Source: Bacteroides sp. 43_108 (GTDB taxonomy: Bacteria; Bacteroidota; Bacteroidia; Bacteroidales; Bacteroidaceae). From it: 5,920 bases of DNA. The notes beneath the pieces are model-generated. The model saw nothing but the letters and a program-made list of their open reading frames with translations, was not told the origin of the DNA and did not search any database. The stretch spans positions 1 through 5,920 of the forward strand of contig MNQS01000176.1 of the NCBI GenBank assembly GCA_001915545.1. The letters are read 5' to 3'. The position numbers were made by a program, and so were the translations under genes. Shown in pieces: positions 1 to 3,613 of this stretch (position 1 is its first letter; each line of letters begins with the position of its first letter).

Positions 1-20
1 ACGGAAAATGGGCAATAATA

Positions 21-63
21 ATGGCACATAAAGTGATTATACTCTATCGACTTTATATGCCAT
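21..63 (-). repeat. Imperfect palindrome/hairpin, 14-bp arms, 15-nt loop
   Basis: Arms ATGGCACATAAAGT (21-34) and ACTTTATATGCCAT (50-63) pair over 14 positions with one exception (27/57). That pair is C-A on the plus strand but G-T on the minus strand, so the fold is complete only in a molecule with the minus-strand sequence here, i.e. reading out of the window. The same structure occurs at 5858-5900 in the right arm. It may be a subterminal structure of a mobile element. Confidence 0.75.
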
Positions 64-72
64 ATTACTTTT

Positions 73-97
73 TAGGGACATTTACTGAATATCCCTA
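73..97 (-). repeat. Imperfect palindrome/hairpin at the inner edge of the left repeat arm
   Basis: TAGGGACATT (73-82) and AATATCCCTA (88-97) form 10-bp arms around a 5-nt loop. The single defect (79/91) is C-A on the plus strand and a G-T wobble on the minus strand, as in the neighbouring palindrome. Its outer end coincides with the repeat boundary, so it may be the terminal structure of the element. No T-run follows on either strand in the right place for a classical terminator. Confidence 0.75.
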
Positions 98-180
98 TTC
101 AAGACATCTCAAAAATAGATTAGCTATCACAAAACATAAAAGCCTATCAAAACAACTGGATGATACAATAAGCATTCCGA
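98..180. other. Non-coding spacer between the left repeat arm and hxlR stop
   Basis: This 83-bp AT-rich stretch lies downstream of the minus-strand HxlR gene. I see no convincing hairpin followed by a T-run, so the end of the hxlR transcript is not explained by a visible intrinsic terminator. No recognisable gene remnant is present. Confidence 0.6.
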
Positions 181-555
181 TCAGTCACGTTTTCTCCTGA
201 AGCTTTTTCGATTTGCAACAATTTCATCCATATTCTGCTGTGCCCATTCCGTCAATGCAACAATGTGCGGAATCAATGAGACCCCAAGTCGCGTCAATCT
301 ATATTCCACTTTAGGAGGTACCACAGGATAAACTTTACGAGATATAAAACCGTCAGCTTCCAATACACGCAACGTTTCCGACAGCATACGAGAAGAAACA
401 TCTGGTATAGCCTTACATAATTCACTGAACCTCACAACTTCATTTTCATTTATCGTGTAAAGCACCAAGAAAGCCCATTTATTGCCAAATCTTGCTATGA
501 CATTACGTATCGGACATATTTCTATTACAGAGTTCTTATCTTCCTTTCTATACAT
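181..555 (-). CDS. HxlR-family winged helix-turn-helix transcriptional regulator
   Basis: This 124-residue protein matches the full usual length of the HxlR family (PF01638). Visible family signatures are the N-terminal C14-P-I-R-N-V with G24-N-K-W27, then R42-F-S-E-L, the recognition-helix region S54-S-R-M-L-S-E-T-L-R-V-L-E-A-D-G-F, and the wing/dimer segment V76-Y-P-V-V-P-P-K-V-E-Y-R-L-T with L90-G. Family members bind palindromic DNA as dimers and often sense electrophiles, quinones or oxidants through an N-terminal cysteine. C14 occupies that position and C47 is a second cysteine; sensing is inference. The ATG at 553-555 is preceded by GAGG about 13 bases upstream and a short leader from a good promoter. 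It diverges from the cupin gene at 790, so that gene and itself are the obvious targets. The C-terminus is basic (KSFRRKRD). Confidence 0.93.
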   Translation of the reverse strand: MYRKEDKNSVIEICPIRNVIARFGNKWAFLVLYTINENEVVRFSELCKAIPDVSSRMLSETLRVLEADGFISRKVYPVVPPKVEYRLTRLGVSLIPHIVALTEWAQQNMDEIVANRKSFRRKRD

Positions 556-587
556 ATTTATCTAGTTACCTCAATTTTTTACCAACA

Positions 588-619
588 CAAAATTAAGCAT
601 ATTATATTGCACAATCAAA
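588..619 (-). promoter_or_regulatory. Bacteroidetes-type promoter of hxlR
   Basis: On the minus strand a TTTG (-33 box, 616-619) is followed after exactly 20 bases by TAATTTTG (-7 box, 588-595). This matches the TTTG/TAnnTTTG consensus of Bacteroidetes primary-sigma promoters. The predicted transcription start is near 581, giving a leader of about 25 bases. The large palindrome at 626-658 abuts the -33 side. Confidence 0.75.
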
Positions 620-625
620 CTATAT

Positions 626-658
626 TGAATGAACTTTTTTACAAAAAAAGTTCATTTG
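626..658. promoter_or_regulatory. Large palindrome between divergent hxlR and cupin promoters (candidate operator)
   Basis: AATGAACTTTTTT (628-640) and AAAAAAGTTCATT (644-656) are perfect 13-bp inverted arms separated by three bases (ACA). Two further G-T pairs extend the fold to 626-658. It sits 7 bases upstream of the hxlR -33 box and about 60 bases upstream of the cupin -33 box. HxlR proteins are dimers that bind inverted repeats in such intergenic regions, so an operator is the leading reading. Both arms end in runs of A/T, so an intrinsic terminator acting in either direction is an alternative, although no transcript is expected here. Confidence 0.55.
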
Positions 659-717
659 TAACTATTTGATTCTCAGCAAAAGCGAGAAAAATGTAACTGA
701 ATAATGATAATGTAACT
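657..717 (+). repeat. Three direct TGTAACT motifs upstream of the cupin promoter
   Basis: TGTAACT occurs at 657-663, 692-698 and 711-717. The last copy ends one base before the cupin -33 box. Further GTAAC cores lie at 565-569 (inverted, in the hxlR leader) and 781-785 (in the cupin leader). This density around two promoters suggests regulator half-sites, but the intergenic DNA is AT-rich and some recurrence could be chance. Confidence 0.4.
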
Positions 718-718
718 T

Positions 719-750
719 CTTGTTTCACACCGACATACGCTATATCTTTG
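719..750 (+). promoter_or_regulatory. Bacteroidetes-type promoter of the cupin gene
   Basis: CTTG (-33 box, 719-722) and TATCTTTG (-7 box, 743-750) are separated by 20 bases and fit the TTG/TAnnTTTG consensus. The predicted start is near 757, giving a leader of about 33 bases that is A-rich with no Shine-Dalgarno, as is usual in this phylum. Confidence 0.75.
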
Positions 751-789
751 CAGTAAAAAATAACAAATACCCAAATAAAAGTAACAAAG

Positions 790-1239
790 ATGAAACAAAT
801 CGAGAAAATTGCAGAAGCTGAGAACTTCACAGCAGTGAACTTTGGAAAATTGAGCGAACTGAGTGAATATATGTTGGAATTAAGTCCTGAAATAAAAATT
901 CCAGGAAAAGTCTTCGGCAACAAAAATCTTAATGCTTCAGGCGCAGAATTTTCATTCCAATCATTTGCACCAGGAACAGAAACAGGATTTCTTCATAGCC
1001 ACAAAACACACGAAGAATTATATTTCTTTTTATCAGGCCAAGGAGAATTTCAGGTAGATTCAAAAGTGTTTCCTATAAGTGAAGGAAGTGTCGTTAGGGT
1101 TTCACCTGCTGGAATGCGTTCCGTTCGCAACAATGGGACACAACCATTAATCATGCTGTGCATACAATACAAGGCCGGCACATTTACTGCAGAAGATTCA
1201 ACTGATGGAATAATCTCCAAAGAAGAAATTAAATGGTAA
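790..1239 (+). CDS. Small single-domain cupin protein
   Basis: This is a 149-residue cytoplasmic protein with no signal peptide or membrane segment. Cupin motif 1 is clear: G66-F-L-H69-S-H71, then E76 and G83, giving three of the four usual metal ligands (H69, H71, E76). Motif 2 runs G99-S-V-V-R-V-S-P106-A-G108-M-R-S111-V-R-N114-N115; where the classical motif places its second-strand histidine there is S111, with R110 and R113 nearby. A three-ligand metal site or a non-catalytic ligand-binding cupin is therefore possible. The substrate cannot be told from sequence. It is transcribed away from the HxlR regulator, which probably controls it. The ATG at 790 follows a leader with no Shine-Dalgarno, and the spacing to the predicted promoter supports this start. 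A small-molecule detoxification or sensing role is inference. Confidence 0.88.
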   Translation: MKQIEKIAEAENFTAVNFGKLSELSEYMLELSPEIKIPGKVFGNKNLNASGAEFSFQSFAPGTETGFLHSHKTHEELYFFLSGQGEFQVDSKVFPISEGSVVRVSPAGMRSVRNNGTQPLIMLCIQYKAGTFTAEDSTDGIISKEEIKW

Positions 1240-1314
1240 ACTTTAGTAAAAGAACTATTAAACTCTGTTGTGCCCGACAAACTACAAATCAGAATTTGAA
1301 TCTGATTACCAAAT

Positions 1315-1328
1315 CATATTATAATATG
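1315..1328. repeat. 14-bp perfect palindrome CATATTATAATATG
   Basis: This exact palindrome lies 75 bases after the cupin stop. Its first nine bases (CATATTATA) recur at 598-606, inside the spacer of the hxlR promoter. It is pure A/T apart from its ends, so the match may be coincidental. Confidence 0.5.
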
Positions 1329-1367
1329 TCGTCAACAGAACAAACTAAAAAATTTCATCAATAAAAG

Positions 1368-1409
1368 CAGTCCTAAACAAGATAAATCAATCAATCTTGC
1401 TTAGGACTG
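1368..1409. terminator. Bidirectional intrinsic terminator between converging genes
   Basis: CAGTCCTAAACAAGAT (1368-1383) and ATCTTGCTTAGGACTG (1394-1409) form a 16-bp stem with one mismatch and a 10-nt loop. On the plus strand it is followed by TTTGG and would end the cupin transcript. On the minus strand the mismatch becomes a G-T pair and the stem is followed by CTTTTATT, so it could also act as a backstop for the bamD operon. Confidence 0.75.
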
Positions 1410-1513
1410 TTTGGTTACCAGTCTTTCAAATTATATCTTCACGAGAATCGAGAATTTTCGTTATAAGACACATATAATATAAACAAAGTACAAAATAGTT
1501 TTCCAAAATCGTA

Positions 1514-1568
1514 TACAAAAAAGAGAATTCGCAAAGAACAATAATGCTATCATTCTATGCGAATTCTC
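1514..1568 (-). terminator. Intrinsic terminator of the bamD-rpoZ-DUF4293 operon
   Basis: GAGAATTCGCA (1523-1533) and TGCGAATTCTC (1558-1568) are perfect 11-bp arms with a 24-nt loop that can add an inner AATG/CATT stem. On the minus strand the stem is followed directly by six Ts. It lies about 110 bases past the DUF4293 stop codon. Confidence 0.75.
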
Positions 1569-1676
1569 ATATTCTATTTCAATATAGAAACAAACGTCCG
1601 AAATTTAAATCTCAATAAAATAAATACCACGGACATTCATTCAAAATGTTCATTTATCAAAACAATCTGCAGTCCA

Positions 1677-2159
1677 CTATCTGATTCTATCAAGCGAACG
1701 TACCAGAGCCTCATCCTTGCGTATAGCGTGTATCGCTAGATAATTGAGGATAAGTGCTATAATCGGATTGCACGCTGCCACAGCTGGCACAAATGACAAA
1801 TCTTCTGCACCTGCAAGCTGCATCTTGCTGTAGAACACATACGCAAAAACAGCATATACCAAGATATAACCTACAAGGAATATTGAACTGAAAATCACGA
1901 TCCTCAACTGGCGCAATCTTTTTCGGAACAGCATGATGGCAAAAAGATTTAGAAGCGCAGACATTATCAGCAATACAGACAGTGCCCACGGTCCTGCACT
2001 CGATGCTGCGGAAAAGTTTTCAGCAGGTGTAAAGGTAAAGTTGCTGAATCCAGCAACCTGCGCACCTTCAGACATAAAACGTCCTACTTCACTGCACAAA
2101 CAAATCACGCATACGGCGCATGCCACAAACATGTATACGGTTTGGATTCTCTGAATCAT
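1677..2159 (-). CDS. DUF4293 family integral membrane protein
   Basis: This 160-residue inner-membrane protein has four predicted helices, at about residues 7-25, 58-78, 86-110 and 124-146. A roughly 30-residue polar loop separates helices 1 and 2. The N-terminus M-I-Q-R-I-Q-T-V-Y and the C-terminal I-R-K-D-E-A-L-V-R-S-L-D-R-I-R are hallmarks I associate with the DUF4293 family (PF14126) of Bacteroidetes, whose function is unknown. It starts 22 bases after the rpoZ stop, so it is very likely co-transcribed with rpoZ and bamD, and a terminator follows it. The placement suggests a conserved housekeeping or envelope-associated role, but nothing in the sequence defines a reaction. Confidence 0.88.
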   Translation of the reverse strand: MIQRIQTVYMFVACAVCVICLCSEVGRFMSEGAQVAGFSNFTFTPAENFSAASSAGPWALSVLLIMSALLNLFAIMLFRKRLRQLRIVIFSSIFLVGYILVYAVFAYVFYSKMQLAGAEDLSFVPAVAACNPIIALILNYLAIHAIRKDEALVRSLDRIR

Positions 2160-2181
2160 ACGTCAAACCCTTATTTACTGA

Positions 2182-2520
2182 TTACTGAAGTTTGTCCGAT
2201 GCCTCCTTGGCTGGATTACGATAGTATATCTTATCTTCCAAAAATTCCTGTGTTGCGATGAGCACCGGTTTTGGCAGACGCTCGTAGTAGCGAGAAATCT
2301 GAATCTGCTCGTCATTTTCGAAAACCTCCTCCAGGTTGTCGTTTGAAGTGCCGAATTCCTGAAGTTTCTTTGAAAGTTCCTCTTTCATGCTCACGCTGAT
2401 CTGATTAGCGCGTTTACCTATGATAGCGACACTTTCATAAACATTGTTGGTACCCTTGCAGAAATCCATAAGATTTCTTGTCACGGTGTTCACCGGTGCA
2501 TTAGTTTTCTTAAAATCCAT
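2182..2520 (-). CDS. rpoZ: DNA-directed RNA polymerase omega subunit, Bacteroidetes type
   Basis: This 112-residue acidic protein carries the omega/Rpb6 core helix signature Y28-E-S-V-A-I-I-G-K-R-A-N-Q-I-S (to about residue 42). It is followed by a charged coiled segment (residues 46-75) and a conserved tail with Y78-Y-E-R-L-P-K-P-V-L-I-A-T-Q-E-F and Y99-Y-R-N-P-A-K-E. Omega binds the beta-prime subunit and aids RNA polymerase assembly. The Bacteroidetes form is longer than the E. coli protein (about 91 residues) and was recognised from family memory. It lies between bamD (60-bp gap upstream) and the DUF4293 gene (22-bp gap downstream) in one operon. No promoter was seen in the 60-bp gap. Confidence 0.9.
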   Translation of the reverse strand: MDFKKTNAPVNTVTRNLMDFCKGTNNVYESVAIIGKRANQISVSMKEELSKKLQEFGTSNDNLEEVFENDEQIQISRYYERLPKPVLIATQEFLEDKIYYRNPAKEASDKLQ

Positions 2521-2580
2521 GATATCTTTTTGTTTACGTGTTTTCTTATATTTATATCTTATGACAGCTGGTCGGTCAAT

Positions 2581-3402
2581 TCAATCCTTGACCTTCGAAC
2601 TGCAGTCTGCATATATCTTTTCTGCTTCCTTCATATACTTGCTTTCAGGAAACTCGTTCTTGAAACCGAAATACTCATCGATTGTCTCTCTATATCGGTC
2701 AGCACTCTTTTCATCCACACTATGAACAGCAAGCTCATAACGAGAACGGAGAATCATAATGAACAAGTCCTCTCGCAGATTTGTGTAAGGATATGTTTTC
2801 AAAGCGTTCTCTGCCGTAATAATACATGCTTCATAATTGCTTCCGCCATTGAAACAGTTGCCGACATAGCTTCCGAGATTGTAATACAACTTGGCAGCCT
2901 CATACTCCTTCTGAACAAGTCGGTCCTGAAGCTGGAAAATCATATCGTTGACTTCCTCACGTCTTTCCGAATATGGATAGAATTCCAAAAACTCCTGAAG
3001 CTGGTTTATGGCCGTATATGTTGCAGTCTGGTCAAGACGAGGGTCTGGAGATTCATAATATGAAGCCTTTCCGCTGTAAAAACGCGCCATTTCTGTATAA
3101 TCGCCTTTAGGATAAGTCTTGTAGTAGGTATTGAAATACTGAGCGGCCGTTTCAAAGTCATTGCTGTAGTAGTGGCACATGCCAAGCATGAACAGACATT
3201 CCTGGGCATTTGGAGTACCCTTGAGGACCATTACCAAATCGCCCAGCAAGGTCGAAGCCTTCTGGTACTCACCTTCAGCAAAGTAAGATTTTCCAGCCTC
3301 ATAACGGTATTCATAATCCGTACTTTTCAGCACATTGTTGAAATCCGAGCAGGATGTCAATAATGCTACAGCCAGAAGCAAATATGCAAATTTTATTTTC
3401 AT
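2581..3402 (-). CDS. bamD: Outer membrane protein assembly factor BamD (TPR lipoprotein)
   Basis: This 273-residue lipoprotein has a short basic N-terminus, a hydrophobic stretch (about residues 5-15) and a lipobox L15-T-S-C18, so C18 should be lipidated and the protein anchored in the outer membrane facing the periplasm. Tetratricopeptide-like helical repeats follow from about residue 33, with units near 33-60, 67-100, 126-144, 164-206 and 234-265. Typical signatures are G-E-Y-Q-K-A, F-E-T-A-A-Q-Y-F and Y-P-K-G-D-Y. BamD partners BamA in inserting beta-barrel proteins; length and repeat layout fit the family. An upstream in-frame ATG at 3453 would add 17 residues before the signal sequence. 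I reject it because the -7 promoter box at 3420-3427 lies inside that extension and the lipoprotein signal fits the ATG at 3402. First gene of the operon with rpoZ and DUF4293. Confidence 0.93.
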   Translation of the reverse strand: MKIKFAYLLLAVALLTSCSDFNNVLKSTDYEYRYEAGKSYFAEGEYQKASTLLGDLVMVLKGTPNAQECLFMLGMCHYYSNDFETAAQYFNTYYKTYPKGDYTEMARFYSGKASYYESPDPRLDQTATYTAINQLQEFLEFYPYSERREEVNDMIFQLQDRLVQKEYEAAKLYYNLGSYVGNCFNGGSNYEACIITAENALKTYPYTNLREDLFIMILRSRYELAVHSVDEKSADRYRETIDEYFGFKNEFPESKYMKEAEKIYADCSSKVKD

Positions 3403-3419
3403 AAGTTCAAAATATGGTG

Positions 3420-3451
3420 CAAATTTATATATTTCCATCGAAACAGACAAC
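3420..3451 (-). promoter_or_regulatory. Promoter of the bamD-rpoZ-DUF4293 operon
   Basis: On the minus strand GTTG (-33 box, 3448-3451) and TAAATTTG (-7 box, 3420-3427, exact TAnnTTTG) are 20 bases apart. The predicted start is near 3414, leaving a leader of only about 12 bases before the bamD ATG. The box supports the 3402 start over 3453. Confidence 0.7.
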
Positions 3452-3499
3452 AAGAAAGTTCGCTTACAAGCTTGACAAAAGTATAAAAACAGTTTAGAA

Positions 3500-3532
3500 T
3501 TAGTTCAAGATAGCAAAAAAGATGTAATTTCG
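3500..3532 (+). promoter_or_regulatory. Possible weak promoter of uvrB
   Basis: TAATTTCG (3525-3532) differs from TAnnTTTG at one base. The -33 region offers only a poor match (TTAG, 3500-3503, spacer 21). If used, the leader would be about 75 bases and would contain the hairpin at 3545-3564. Confidence 0.3.
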
Positions 3533-3544
3533 CACTCCGCTTGC

Positions 3545-3564
3545 GTACAGACGTTCATCTGTGC
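3545..3564 (+). repeat. Short hairpin in the uvrB leader
   Basis: GTACAGA (3545-3551) and TCTGTGC (3558-3564) pair over 7 positions, one a G-T, with a 6-nt loop. The TGTG in its 3' arm (3560-3563) could instead pair with CACA at 3581-3584, so two exclusive folds are possible. Neither covers the Shine-Dalgarno at 3599-3605. A regulatory role is speculative. Confidence 0.35.
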
Positions 3565-3598
3565 AGACTCACAAAAGTGTCACATAAAACAAATTCAG

Positions 3599-3605
3599 AA
3601 GGAGG
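3599..3605 (+). promoter_or_regulatory. Strong Shine-Dalgarno of uvrB (AAGGAGG)
   Basis: AAGGAGG lies 8 bases before the uvrB ATG. It is a near-perfect anti-16S match and fixes the start at 3614. The other genes here lack such a site, as is typical for Bacteroidetes, so this one is unusual. Confidence 0.8.
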
Positions 3606-3613
3606 ACAAACAC

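Larger units (their letters stand above)
1..97. repeat. Left arm of a perfect 97-bp terminal inverted repeat
   Basis: Bases 1-97 are the exact reverse complement of 5824-5920; identity stops abruptly at base 98 (T here, A in the other arm). No protein-coding potential is evident. The arm holds two imperfect palindromes, at 21-63 and 73-97. The sharp inner boundary and the placement at both window edges suggest the end of a repeated element (insertion sequence or MITE-like) that continues outside the window. I do not recognise the family. An assembly contig that stops inside two copies of one repeat would look the same. Confidence 0.95.
1240..1676. other. Non-coding convergent gap between cupin gene and DUF4293 gene
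   Basis: This 437-bp AT-rich stretch separates the two converging transcription units. It holds two hairpin terminators (1368-1409 and 1514-1568), a weak 7-bp hairpin AATCAGA/TCTGATT (1287-1307), a 14-bp perfect palindrome (1315-1328), and short stems near 1572-1589. No supported coding sequence or structured RNA gene was recognised. Confidence 0.7.

Noticed and set aside
22..198. Plus-strand open frame of 58 codons starting in the left repeat arm
   Set aside because: It has no promoter or leader signal, no family resemblance, and crosses the repeat boundary into sequence complementary to the end of hxlR; chance AT-rich frame.
639..923. Minus-strand open frame overlapping the promoter region and start of the cupin gene
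   Set aside because: It lies opposite a supported promoter and cupin coding sequence, and its F/S-rich product resembles antisense translation of AT-rich DNA.
1557..1739. Plus-strand 60-codon open frame in the convergent gap
   Set aside because: It begins inside a terminator stem, overlaps the end of the DUF4293 gene on the other strand, and shows no recognisable protein features.
2444..3363. Plus-strand open frames opposite rpoZ and bamD
   Set aside because: Antisense shadows of two well-supported genes with conserved protein motifs.
3403..3453. Seventeen-residue N-terminal extension of BamD from an ATG at 3453
   Set aside because: It would bury the lipoprotein signal peptide and place the promoter -7 box inside the coding region.
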